A stretch of DNA of 64,000 bases from Vibrio sp. 10N.286.49.B1 (GTDB lineage Bacteria > Pseudomonadota > Gammaproteobacteria > Enterobacterales > Vibrionaceae), in NCBI RefSeq assembly GCF_002873335.1, contig NZ_MCUW01000015.1:70221-134220 (forward strand), written 5' to 3'. Of this stretch, positions 27,701-34,819 are shown piece by piece (the first letter of the stretch is position 1; each line of letters opens with the position of its first letter). The position numbers were made by a program, and so were the translations under genes. The notes beneath the pieces are model-generated. The model did no database searches. It worked only from the letters and a program-made list of their open reading frames with translations, and had not been told where the DNA came from.

Positions 27701-27851
27701 CATTCTCATTCACAGCTTCATTAATGGAAACGGATTTTTTACCCTCAAAATCTAGGATTATGGTTTTTGTTAAATTAGCGGCTTCAATTATCAGCTCTTT
27801 CACTTCCTTATCATCACAAAGAAAATGCAGATCTTTAGTTAGGTTTAGCAT
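24753..27851 (-). CDS. gmtZ: Gamma-Mobile-Trio integrase-like protein GmtZ
   Basis: A 1032-residue protein, the large middle gene of the module. It contains a SAM-like N-terminal helical region and a long core (DATVSDVVLQTLNNQLKFKN..). A late cysteine-rich segment (HICPFGNQCPDDIVQRFGHGKRHCGECPYSIKTVDH) probably binds zinc, and coiled-coil segments follow it (SIDDAKKRKEKSENMKDEIEDKK). I place it in the VPA1269/GmtZ family by size, order and the Cys-rich tail. Its start overlaps the gmtY 3' end by 17 bp. It probably forms the integration complex with GmtY. Confidence 0.8.
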   Translation of the reverse strand: MLNLTKDLHFLCDDKEVKELIIEAANLTKTIILDFEGKKSVSINEAVNENARNKLKYCFIQYFNDIESNPDLSKKWLNSLYHLVSNRTSPEYRKKISNFFTEETKLLPKQKAKLDKLRAHLHLFMHNLWCIKAVLLPTSYSRLPYEVVKISSKIEGKEESKNCKQYIGEDYYPQFLKLARSPLLQKPFDLKVNDHISPSSINNINWYAHRVVRAQDVWSLNDLNESHLEEYSKLKGNEDLGFVKTTGWLSAIIDVHEDKLGFSSDKLVVVRHAPTANSPTDWLTKKEAKDNPNHLVWERRFKEYVDECIEQGYHSAHKYHATLRRVILQPLLVEGISFPKILEYNREHLQVSKAHLKKRGLKSTTIDGYMRRQKEFLEWLESDIKGFKSPFVDKIDIPKVRRSTGTTKILVPEGGYPIILAYNYAICEFIDYVNFHADKELRRKLVLETNNKCLIDTEAWGFVPLYIVNGVLKAIKVIPSTLLSPIRVSETIKERGALRDNVLYPHNSNLIAVIMESGFRGIHTRWLDAGTYNSISLTQNPLYPRGYGVNKVHVNTDKSHGSWDATVSDVVLQTLNNQLKFKNTFLRGPNRPIWYNNVKNSGFGKVNPLFAIAASDYKIYESFSVATGDSLSKYFRTLLKAVSFEMLQQDETKHLAVASNHNDLNMLEFVNDSSIKIKSTVHSCRSQVVSDKITILPPHVIKQCTGHIDDAHVYYYAQIKDRVIANHELASSEQFMSEIEAAIIDTQSENSALRKALRGNDLGKVLLDFGAVSFGGYDSTNQFKDGIKKLIELNKSKSLKSELTDLLYLDTTHICPFGNQCPDDIVQRFGHGKRHCGECPYSIKTVDHLSAIGMRLRKYTDALDEVQLSIDDAKKRKEKSENMKDEIEDKKFYSDEIAAWSATHSFLSKMTSDLSKKDRWLVEQPEIISQHLTQLKASNELTITLLKINDAEKSAAYMTPALKAKVSKLRKQLLVSTKDYKKLLQEPEGYDLLNDFKGIIATVCTLSGISLQELGDKLNALTNDSSLVLDLK

Positions 27852-29277
27852 GGTTTACTTTCCCTTTAGCCTCTAATTTATCGAACTCGCGCTTTATTTC
27901 TTCGAGTTTTTTTGTCTTAACATCCAAGACAATATCTTTTAATGTCAAACCAGAGTATTTAATTGCATTGTTTACCAATGTAAGCAGTATCTCTGCTATC
28001 GAGCTATCTTTGCGAGCATACTTTTCAGTGGCGCTAAGAGTGGCATGACCCATAAGTATTTTGACACAGCCGATAGGCAAGCCATATTGACCCGTTGGTG
28101 TGCCATCTTCACTAATTATCGGGATGTGATTGACCGTATATACACCATACATATGGCGGAAACTATGTGATGAGTATTGGGATGCAAACTCAGAGCCTAA
28201 ATGCTTCGTTAAGCGCTTTTTTAAGACTGTGCACATTGTTGATTTATCACTTGCGAAAAAAGGACGGCCATTGCTTTTTTGAAACAAGAATTGGTGGCTC
28301 ATATTTGGTTGGTAAAAATTTGCTAGGTAGATCTTTAGAGCATCCCAAAACAGTGATGCAAATGGCTCAATGAGAAGTGTTTTCTCTGTTTGTCTTCCTT
28401 TAAAAACAAGCTTCTCGGCTTCTTTCTGTGTAAGCCCTTTATACGGCCGACTATCGATTGATACAATTTTTACTTTTTTGTTTTCTATATCGATATCTTC
28501 GAGGAGTACTTGGAGGGCCTCGCTTATTCGAACACCTGATGCAGCTTGCAACGAGTCTAGTAAGTAGTCTCTCGATCTTGTTAACGTCATTTTCCTATCA
28601 AGTTCAAACTTTTGGTTTAACAGAAGATTAAACGCATCATTTGATGGGAAGGCTTTTTCGTATGTATCTGAGCTGTCGCTGCTACCCTTGTTCGCTCTAA
28701 TTGCTCTTGGGAATAAGACTGTTTTCTTTGAGTGCTTATATGATTTTTCAGTTTTACGAATACATTGAGCAAACCATGATGATGATAGGATTTTAGACTG
28801 TTGCCTGCTGCTTACCTTCTGCTCTAGCTGAAAGCGCTCTAGAAAGCCAGAGTTGCTATCAAGCTCTAAAGTATGTAGTAGGTAGTCTAGAGCTGAAGTA
28901 ATTTGTCCAGATACGATAGTGTTAGAGATAGGTTGAGTTTTATTGAGTTCTATTGCCAACTGTACTACGAGTTGGTTATCTGCCCTTAAACCGAAGACAA
29001 GAAAGTCGTAATAGAGGTCGAAAACTGAAGTTGGCGAAATGTCATTGTCATCAATTAGAGAAGAGGGCTGGAGTCGCAGTTCATACAAAAAGTCTAAGAA
29101 ATTAGCGGCATGTTTTGTGTACGAGTCAATAGTGTTGTTTGATAACCCCTTTTGGAGTAAATGAGCAACATAGTTGGAGAAAGGTATATAGGCTTTTTTA
29201 GAATCTAGGTTTAGTAGAATCATCCCTTTCGATATCGTAGTACCTTTAATCAGTTTGAAATTTTTCATCCCACTCAC
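27835..29277 (-). CDS. gmtY: Gamma-Mobile-Trio tyrosine recombinase GmtY
   Basis: A 480-residue site-specific tyrosine recombinase with all catalytic residues visible: R250 (AASGVRISEAL), a lysine region near GRQTEK, H371 and R374 (SSHSFRHMYG), H411 (MGHATLS) and the nucleophile Y420 (TEKYARKD). Residues 30-140 form the SAM-like core-binding domain. It is the first gene of gmtY-gmtZ-gmtX, with AAAGGTG shortly before the ATG, and lies next to the right attachment site, as expected for an integrase. It should catalyse exchange at the 6-bp GAACTG core. Confidence 0.92.
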   Translation of the reverse strand: MSGMKNFKLIKGTTISKGMILLNLDSKKAYIPFSNYVAHLLQKGLSNNTIDSYTKHAANFLDFLYELRLQPSSLIDDNDISPTSVFDLYYDFLVFGLRADNQLVVQLAIELNKTQPISNTIVSGQITSALDYLLHTLELDSNSGFLERFQLEQKVSSRQQSKILSSSWFAQCIRKTEKSYKHSKKTVLFPRAIRANKGSSDSSDTYEKAFPSNDAFNLLLNQKFELDRKMTLTRSRDYLLDSLQAASGVRISEALQVLLEDIDIENKKVKIVSIDSRPYKGLTQKEAEKLVFKGRQTEKTLLIEPFASLFWDALKIYLANFYQPNMSHQFLFQKSNGRPFFASDKSTMCTVLKKRLTKHLGSEFASQYSSHSFRHMYGVYTVNHIPIISEDGTPTGQYGLPIGCVKILMGHATLSATEKYARKDSSIAEILLTLVNNAIKYSGLTLKDIVLDVKTKKLEEIKREFDKLEAKGKVNHAKPN

Positions 29278-29408
29278 CTTTTAATTGAATCCTATAAATG
29301 GATTACATTTAAAGAGTAACATGAAAACATTCAATTACAACCCACTTTTGGGATGTGCTTGAAATCTTTAAATGCAACCTAGATTTGATGATAAAGTTGG
29401 ATTTTCGG
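29278..29408 (-). promoter_or_regulatory. promoter region of the gmtYZX operon
   Basis: On the minus strand TTGTAA, 16 bp, TACTCT forms a plausible sigma70 promoter. Closer to the gene lies an inverted repeat AATCC-TATAAAT-GGATT (29289-29305), possibly an operator. No gene fits here; the rest is AT-rich. Confidence 0.45.
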
Positions 29409-29442
29409 AAAAAAAAAGAGAAGCAATAATGCTTCTCTTTTT
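29409..29442 (-). terminator. terminator of the island tRNA-Ile2 gene
   Basis: A 13-bp stem AAAAAGAGAAGCA with loop ATAA is followed on the minus strand by nine or more T. It is 8 bp beyond the tRNA CCA end. Its 16-base core GAGAAGCAATAATGCT is identical to the terminator of the split host tRNA, suggesting that the island copy came from the same locus in a relative. Confidence 0.88.
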
Positions 29443-29449
29443 CTAAAAG

Positions 29450-29765
29450 TGGTGGCCCCTCCCAGACTCGAACTGGGGACCTAACGATTCAGGTTATCCA
29501 ATGCTTTCGCAAAGGGCTGGACTATATCATCACCCACGTAAACGTTAGGGTGTCGGACGCTAATGATGTATTACACAGCAAGTTCGTGCTGAGCCATCTA
29601 GTCTCTGAACCTTCCTAGTACGCTTACTAGGCTTGGCTGCTGATTGGCATGTTTCTAATGAAACGAAGCTTTCCAGCAATTCATCCGATTTTTCCACATA
29701 TTATTACTAATATGGGTCACAATAATTTATGAGTCGCGCGCTCTAACCAACTGAGCTAAGGGGCC
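29450..29765 (-). tRNA. tRNA-Ile2(CAU) interrupted by a group I intron
   Basis: Exon 1 (29765-29729, 37 nt) reads GGCCCCTTAGCTCAG ... GACTCAT. Exon 2 (29489-29450, 40 nt) reads AATCGTTAGG ... GAGGGGCCACCA. Spliced, it gives a 77-nt cloverleaf: acceptor GGCCCCT/AGGGGCC, anticodon loop CTCATAA, T-stem CCCAG/CTGGG, encoded CCA. The sequence matches minor isoleucine tRNA (CAU, needing lysidine made by TilS), not methionine tRNA. It has its own terminator and an AT-rich upstream region, so it is an autonomous gene inside the island. Its T-arm still contains GAACTG but with different flanks from the host gene. Confidence 0.92.
29490..29728 (-). ncRNA. group I self-splicing intron in the anticodon loop
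   Basis: 239 nt inserted after anticodon base 36. P1: exon UCAU pairs with intron GUGA (29720-29717) with the required U-G at the splice site. The intron ends in G (29490) before exon AATCG. P2 hairpin at 29697-29714; GTTTC-ATTA-GAAAC hairpin at 29651-29664; P6-like stem CCTAGTA/TACTAGG at 29614-29631; the conserved P7 strand CAGAGACTAGATGG (29607-29594) pairs through GACTA with TAGTC in TATAGTCC (29526-29519); GCGAAAGC tetraloop at 29503-29510. The same insertion site and CAU/GUG P1 occur in the Azoarcus tRNA-Ile intron. It is too short for a homing endonuclease. Confidence 0.9.
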
Positions 29766-29879
29766 ATATTGTATGCGCTAACTATACAATAGATAACGAC
29801 TTAAATGTACTATTTATTTTGTCATTGAGACAACATCTAACTATGCTTTTTGAGATAATTTAAATATATCCCAGAAAAG

Positions 29880-29897
29880 TACCCCTAATAAGAACTG
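29880..29897. other. right attachment site (island end)
   Basis: The island arm TACCCCTAATAA (29880-29891) is followed by core GAACTG (29892-29897), which continues as host tRNA. Joined to the left end, the circular attP would read TACCCCTAATAA-GAACTG-TTATTTGGGGTA, a near-perfect inverted repeat around a 6-bp overlap, as expected for a tyrosine recombinase. Confidence 0.87.
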
Positions 29898-29947
29898 CGG
29901 ACCAATCGATTATGAGTCGAGTGCTCTAACCACTGAGCTAAGGGGCC
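29892..29947 (-). pseudogene. tRNA-Ile2(CAU), 5' fragment of the split host gene
   Basis: On the minus strand it reads GGCCCCTTAGCTCAGTGG ... CGACTCATAATCG ... CCGCAGTTC and then runs into island arm sequence. Acceptor 5' strand, D-arm, anticodon arm and half the T-arm are intact. The T-loop remainder and 3' acceptor strand are 16.3 kb away at 13559-13578. It keeps the native promoter side (toward rpoD), so a truncated transcript that cannot form a tRNA is likely made. No intron is present in this copy. Confidence 0.92.
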
Positions 29948-30043
29948 TTATAGGGAAGAGATTATAGGGGATGGTAGGCAAGCTGTCTAGACGTAAGCAG
30001 GGCTAATTGCGCTTGCTTTTTAATCACTTAAACCAATAGACAC

Positions 30044-30071
30044 AAAAAAGGTGAGCTAGTGCTCACCTTTT
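30044..30071 (-). terminator. rpoD terminator
   Basis: Stem AAAAGGTGAGC / GCTCACCTTTT with loop TAGT, followed on the minus strand by TTTTTTGTG, 18 bp beyond the rpoD stop. Confidence 0.85.
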
Positions 30072-30089
30072 GTCTGATTTATGCGGTTG

Positions 30090-31940
30090 TTACTCGTCTA
30101 GGAAGCTGCGCAGAGTCTCTGAGCGGCTAGGGTGACGAAGTTTACGCAGTGCTTTCGCTTCGATTTGACGAATACGTTCACGTGTTACGTCGAACTGTTT
30201 ACCCACCTCTTCAAGAGTGTGGTCAGTGTTCATATCAATACCAAAACGCATACGAAGTACTTTCGCCTCACGAGGAGTCAGACCCGCTAGAACATCTTTC
30301 GTTGCAACTCGTAGGCTCGTCATTGTCGCGGAGTCTAGAGGCAGTTCGAGAGTCGTATCTTCGATAAAGTCACCTAGATGCGAATCTTCGTCGTCACCAA
30401 TTGGTGTCTCCATTGAGATTGGCTCTTTGGCAATCTTAAGAACCTTACGGATCTTGTCTTCCGGCATTTGCATACGTTCTGCCAGTTCTTCAGGAAGAGG
30501 CTCACGACCCATTTCTTGAAGCATTTGACGAGAAATACGGTTCAGCTTGTTGATCGTTTCGATCATGTGCACCGGAATACGGATGGTACGTGCTTGGTCA
30601 GCGATTGAACGAGTGATCGCCTGACGAATCCACCATGTAGCGTAAGTTGAGAACTTATAACCACGACGGTATTCAAACTTATCAACGGCTTTCATCAAAC
30701 CGATGTTACCTTCTTGGATTAGATCCAAGAATTGTAGGCCACGGTTGGTGTACTTTTTAGCAATCGAGATTACCAGACGTAAGTTCGCTTCAACCATCTC
30801 TTTCTTAGCACGACGAGCTTTCGCTTCACCGATAGACATACGACGGCTGATGTCTTTGATATTTTGTACTGAAAGTGACGTTTCTTCTTCGATAATATCC
30901 AGTTTTTGGATAGAACGACGAATGTCATTTTCGTAGCGACGAACTTTTTCAGCGTACGGCTTATCAGAGCTGAGTACTTCGTCAAGCCATGCGTCATTTG
31001 ATTCATTGCCAGTAAAGAGGGCAATGAATGATTTTTTCGGCATTTTTCCGTATTCAACAGCCTGACGCATGATCAAACGCTCTTGAGTTCTTACGCGATC
31101 CATTGAGGTGCGTAGCTCTCTTACGAGGTGATCAAATTGTTTTGGTGTTAAACGGAATTCTTTGAAGACTTCTTGTACAAGGCCGTGAGACTTAGCCACT
31201 TGTGGGCTGTCGTATCCGAATTCGTTGATAACAAGCTGAAGGTCTTGGTAAGTGTTACGTAGAGCCGTGAACTTCTCTAAAGCAAGTTCTGGGTCAATAC
31301 CTTGATCTTCTTCTTCCTCATCGTCCTCGTCAGAGTTGTCTTCGCCTTCTTTATCTTCGTCAGCAAGATCAGTTTCAGCAAGTTCTGAACCGATGTGTGT
31401 GGCGGTTGGCGCGGTTGTACCATCGTCATCAGGATCAACGAAGCCTTGAATGACATCGGTCAGGCGCAACTCTTCGGCTTGAACTTTATCAAACTGCTCA
31501 AGAATATAAGGAATAGTACCTGGGTACTCAGCAACAGAGGCTTGTACCTGGTTGATACCATCTTCGATACGCTTAGCAATATCGATTTCGCCTTCGCGAG
31601 TCAACAACTCAACAGTGCCCATCTCACGCATGTACATGCGGACAGGATCGGTGGTACGGCCAATTTCACTTTCTACGCTTGAAAGCGCGGCAGCAGCCGC
31701 TTCGGCAGCATCTTCATCGGTGATAGACTGTTCATCACTCAGTGCAAGGTCATCGGCATCAGGGGCAGTTTCTACCACCTTAATACCCATGTCATTAATC
31801 ATCTGAATAATATCTTCTACCTGCTCAGAATCAACAATCTCTTCAGGTAGGTGGTCATTTACTTCTGCGTAGGTCAGATAGCCTTGTTCCTTGCCCTTGA
31901 TGACAAGCAGTTTTAGCTGTGACTGCGGATTTTGCTCCAT
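30090..31940 (-). CDS. rpoD: RNA polymerase sigma factor RpoD (sigma70)
   Basis: A 616-residue primary sigma factor. Region 1.1 is at the N-terminus, [26 protein letters not shown] is region 1.2, an acidic non-conserved region ([20 protein letters not shown]) follows, then regions 2-3 ([56 protein letters not shown]). Region 4.2 is the helix-turn-helix [29 protein letters not shown]. It is the last gene of the macromolecular synthesis operon rpsU-yqeY-dnaG-rpoD, next to the tRNA-Ile2 integration site. Confidence 0.99.
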   Translation of the reverse strand: MEQNPQSQLKLLVIKGKEQGYLTYAEVNDHLPEEIVDSEQVEDIIQMINDMGIKVVETAPDADDLALSDEQSITDEDAAEAAAAALSSVESEIGRTTDPVRMYMREMGTVELLTREGEIDIAKRIEDGINQVQASVAEYPGTIPYILEQFDKVQAEELRLTDVIQGFVDPDDDGTTAPTATHIGSELAETDLADEDKEGEDNSDEDDEEEEDQGIDPELALEKFTALRNTYQDLQLVINEFGYDSPQVAKSHGLVQEVFKEFRLTPKQFDHLVRELRTSMDRVRTQERLIMRQAVEYGKMPKKSFIALFTGNESNDAWLDEVLSSDKPYAEKVRRYENDIRRSIQKLDIIEEETSLSVQNIKDISRRMSIGEAKARRAKKEMVEANLRLVISIAKKYTNRGLQFLDLIQEGNIGLMKAVDKFEYRRGYKFSTYATWWIRQAITRSIADQARTIRIPVHMIETINKLNRISRQMLQEMGREPLPEELAERMQMPEDKIRKVLKIAKEPISMETPIGDDEDSHLGDFIEDTTLELPLDSATMTSLRVATKDVLAGLTPREAKVLRMRFGIDMNTDHTLEEVGKQFDVTRERIRQIEAKALRKLRHPSRSETLRSFLDE

Positions 31941-32037
31941 AGACGATATCCAACTTAGATCTAGTGAAGGGTTTAGTATGCGAAATGCAAACCGTTAATA
32001 GTAACAAATTTATTTATTGCTGACTAAACAAATAGGG

Positions 32038-33795
32038 TTACGCTTTTAAATCTAGCATCAAGGCCAGTAGCTCCCGTTTTTCATCGACTGATAAGCCGAC
32101 GCTTCTTTCTTTAGCTTGCAGGTTTTCGATTTGTTGTTCCACGCATTGGGCTAAAATTCGGTCCAATGAGTCAATAAATACATCTTCTTGATTGTCATCG
32201 TCAACCTGGAGATCCCAGCTTGCGAGACGAGACAGAAGCGCCTCATTCTTAGTATTACGCCAATGTTCAAGCAGTTGACCTGTAGTCATATGGGGGTGTG
32301 CTTGACACTTATCAACCACTTCGCCCAATAAAATTAACCCAGGAAGTGATAAATCTCTCACTGTTGAGAGATCCGGTACCATTTGAGCATAGCTCGGATT
32401 TTGCAAAAGTAGAGCGATTACATCACGCATTGGTGTTCGTTTGATCACTTTTTGCGGTTGTGGTCGTGTTTCTACGTTGGTTTTGCGAGCGCGCCTGAGT
32501 TGATTATCAAAGCCTGTTCGTTCATCTAAGCGCTTTTCTAATAACTCCTGAAAGTAAATATCAGGAATTTTATTGATCAATTCGCTAGAAAGGGCGCGTA
32601 GGGCTGATTTCCCTTCATTCGACCCTAGATTGAGTTTGTTTAGCTCAATGAGGTTATCGAATAAATAAGAAGACAATGGTGTCGCATTTTCAATTTGTTG
32701 TTCTAAGGCTTCTTTTCCGTACTTACGTACGTAGCTATCAGGGTCTTCACCATCTGGCAAAAATAGAAACTTTAAGGTGTTGCCAGATTTTAGGTGTGGC
32801 AAGGCATTCTCAAGCGCTCGCCAGGCCGCGTCTCTACCGGCTCTATCGCCATCATAACAACACACCACGGTGTTAGTTTGACGAAATAACACCTGCAGGT
32901 GATCGCCTGTTGTCGATGTTCCGAGCGAGGCTACTGAGTAATCAACGTTATATTGAGCTAGCGCAACCACATCCATATAGCCTTCAACCACGAGAATATG
33001 TGGTGGCTCACGGTAAGCTTGCAGGACTTCATACAACCCATACAGCTCTTTGCCTTTATGGAATATCGGTGTTTCGGGAGAATTGAGATACTTGGGCGTA
33101 TCGTTACCAAGTACACGACCACCAAATCCAATTACACGACCACGTTTGTCCCTGATAGGAAACATGATGCGACCACGAAAACGGTCGTATCGATTGCCTT
33201 TGTCGTTTTCTATCAGCATGCCACCGGATACGAGCATATCCTGAGTGGCTTTTTGTTGACCAAAATTCTTTCTTACGTTGTCCCATTCATCAGGTACGTA
33301 CCCGATGCCAAACTTTTGAACGATTTCACCAGAGAGTCCACGACCTTTAAGGTATTCAATCGCAATTTTGTTGCTCGATACCTTGAGTTGATCTTTGTAG
33401 TATTGCCCGATAGCGGTCATGAGATCATACAAGGATCTTTTTTGTTCGCTGTTGGCCGTAGGCCCTTTGGTAAAGCCGCTTTTGCCGTTGGTTTGCTCTC
33501 TTGGGACCTCTAGTCCTAGAGATGAGGCAAGTTCTTCTATTGCTTCTACAAACTCAAGACGATCGTATTCCATTAGGAAATCAATCGCGTTTCCGTGTAC
33601 ACCGCAACCAAAGCAATGGTAGAACTGCTTGTCTTGGCTGACACTAAATGAGGGCGTCTTTTCATTGTGGAAGGGGCAGCATGCGCCGTAGTTCTTACCT
33701 TGTTTTTTTAGTTTTACACGTGCATCAACGATGTCGACAATATCGAGTCGAGCAAGCAGGTCGTCAATGAAGTTGCGGGGGATGATTCCAGCCAT
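32038..33795 (-). CDS. dnaG: DNA primase
   Basis: A 585-residue primase. An N-terminal CHC2 zinc finger (CPFHNEKTPSFSVSQDKQFYHCFGCG, residues about 40-65) is followed by the catalytic core with TOPRIM residues (ILVVEGYMDVVALAQ and CYDGDRAGRDAAW). The C-terminal helicase-binding domain ends the protein. It makes RNA primers for replication with DnaB. It lies 97 bp upstream of rpoD and 105 bp after yqeY in the same operon. Confidence 0.99.
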   Translation of the reverse strand: MAGIIPRNFIDDLLARLDIVDIVDARVKLKKQGKNYGACCPFHNEKTPSFSVSQDKQFYHCFGCGVHGNAIDFLMEYDRLEFVEAIEELASSLGLEVPREQTNGKSGFTKGPTANSEQKRSLYDLMTAIGQYYKDQLKVSSNKIAIEYLKGRGLSGEIVQKFGIGYVPDEWDNVRKNFGQQKATQDMLVSGGMLIENDKGNRYDRFRGRIMFPIRDKRGRVIGFGGRVLGNDTPKYLNSPETPIFHKGKELYGLYEVLQAYREPPHILVVEGYMDVVALAQYNVDYSVASLGTSTTGDHLQVLFRQTNTVVCCYDGDRAGRDAAWRALENALPHLKSGNTLKFLFLPDGEDPDSYVRKYGKEALEQQIENATPLSSYLFDNLIELNKLNLGSNEGKSALRALSSELINKIPDIYFQELLEKRLDERTGFDNQLRRARKTNVETRPQPQKVIKRTPMRDVIALLLQNPSYAQMVPDLSTVRDLSLPGLILLGEVVDKCQAHPHMTTGQLLEHWRNTKNEALLSRLASWDLQVDDDNQEDVFIDSLDRILAQCVEQQIENLQAKERSVGLSVDEKRELLALMLDLKA

Positions 33796-33847
33796 AAAAC
33801 CTTTTTACAAGAAAGAGATAACCCTTTTTACTAGAGTTGAGATACAA

Positions 33848-33882
33848 ACAAGCCGTGCACTCCAGAGGATAGCACGGCTTGT
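33848..33882 (-). terminator. hairpin between yqeY and dnaG
   Basis: Stem ACAAGCCGTGC / GCACGGCTTGT with a 13-base loop. No long T tract follows on the minus strand, so it is more likely an attenuator or RNA-processing site. This fits the unequal expression known within rpsU-dnaG-rpoD operons. Confidence 0.55.
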
Positions 33883-33900
33883 TGCAATTCGATTGGGTGA

Positions 33901-34344
33901 CTAAGCCAGTTTAGCGCGAACTAAACCACTTACTTTACCCATGTCTGCTCGGCCTTGAATCTGCGGCTTCAGCACGCCCATTACTTTGCCCATGTCTTGC
34001 ATGCCAGCGGCACCAGATTCTGTAATAGCACTTGCGATAAGCGCGCTTACTTCGTCTTCGGTCAGTGGTTGAGGCATAAAATCCTCAAGAACCGTAATTT
34101 CAGCTTTTTCTGCATCCGCGAGATCTTGACGATTCGCAGCTTCAAATTGAGAGACAGAATCGCGACGTTGTTTAACCATTTTTGTCAGAATTGCAATAAT
34201 GTCATCGTCGTTCAGAGTAATCCGTTCGTCGACTTCACGTTGCTTAATTGCTGACAGGGCTAAACGAATAGTGCCAAGGCGAGCTTTGTCCTTGGCTTTC
34301 ATCGCAATCTTTTGCTCTTCTTTGAGTTGTTCAATAAGAGCCAT
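33901..34344 (-). CDS. yqeY: GatB/YqeY-domain protein
   Basis: A 147-residue helical protein starting MALIEQLKEEQKIAMKAKDKARLGTIRLALSAIKQREVDER. It ends in the GatB-like tail domain (GAAGMQDMGKVMGVLKPQIQGRADMGKVSGLVRAKL). Related to the tRNA-binding tail of the amidotransferase GatB, it may bind tRNA, but its role is unknown. It sits between rpsU and dnaG, as in other Vibrio, where E. coli has no such gene. Confidence 0.95.
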   Translation of the reverse strand: MALIEQLKEEQKIAMKAKDKARLGTIRLALSAIKQREVDERITLNDDDIIAILTKMVKQRRDSVSQFEAANRQDLADAEKAEITVLEDFMPQPLTEDEVSALIASAITESGAAGMQDMGKVMGVLKPQIQGRADMGKVSGLVRAKLA

Positions 34345-34371
34345 AACTAAATTCCTCTTGGGACCTAGTTA

Positions 34372-34587
34372 TTAGTACAGGCGAACGCGACGTGCGTTTT
34401 CGCGAGCTAGCTTCTTAGCGTGACGCTTTTGAGCTGCTGCTTTAGCGCGTTTGCGTACTGTAGTAGGTTTTTCATAGTGCTCACGACGACGCACTTCAGA
34501 AAGGATACCTGCTTTTTCGCAAGAGCGCTTGAAACGACGTAGTGCAACGTCGAACGGTTCGTTTTCACGTACTTTAACTACTGGCAT
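34372..34587 (-). CDS. rpsU: 30S ribosomal protein S21
   Basis: A 71-residue basic protein [71 protein letters not shown], the S21 sequence almost as in E. coli. It is the first gene of the operon, with AGGTG upstream of its ATG and a clear promoter about 115 bp upstream. Confidence 0.99.
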
Positions 34588-34699
34588 ATGCCTTTCACCT
34601 CAGGGTTTATCTGTTCATTAATGCTGGTGCTTTTGTTGTTAGCCCTAAGAAATTCCTTAGTTCTAATCGGTAAACCAGCTAAATCAAAAATGGTGCGGA

Positions 34700-34729
34700 A
34701 TTTTAATCCGATCAGATGGGCTTTGTAAA
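34700..34729 (-). promoter_or_regulatory. sigma70 promoter of rpsU-yqeY-dnaG-rpoD
   Basis: On the minus strand TTTACA (-35, 34729-34724), an 18-bp spacer and TAAAAT (-10, 34705-34700) lie upstream of rpsU and are divergent from tsaD. Confidence 0.65.
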
Positions 34730-34819
34730 GTGTTTTTCCGCTTATCTCTTGTACAAAATTTGTTTGAGAGGCGATGACGAGGTAATATTGCGCCAATTTC
34801 GAAATATGTCGAGAACATT

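Larger units (their letters stand above)
13585..29891. mobile_element. 16.3-kb GMT genomic island integrated in tRNA-Ile2 beside rpoD
   Basis: Bounded by a 6-bp core repeat GAACTG and 12-bp inverted arms, inside a tRNA-Ile2(CAU) gene. It contains a three-gene recombination module (gmtX, gmtZ, gmtY) at the right end. Cargo consists of an Xre regulator, a type I restriction-modification system, a serine recombinase, an antitoxin-like domain, a Pycsar system, unknown genes and an intron-bearing tRNA-Ile2. The same tRNA site next to rpoD is where VSP-II of V. cholerae sits (annotated there as tRNA-Met). Boundaries are directly supported by the perfect rebuilt tRNA. Confidence 0.92.

Noticed and set aside
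29490..29728. Homing endonuclease within the intron
   Set aside because: 239 nt is too short and holds no open frame of useful size.
29450..29765. tRNA-Met, or a tRNA broken by a deletion or transposon
   Set aside because: The acceptor stem and body match the minor isoleucine tRNA. The insert has group I intron features with exact splice sites, and both exons form one cloverleaf.
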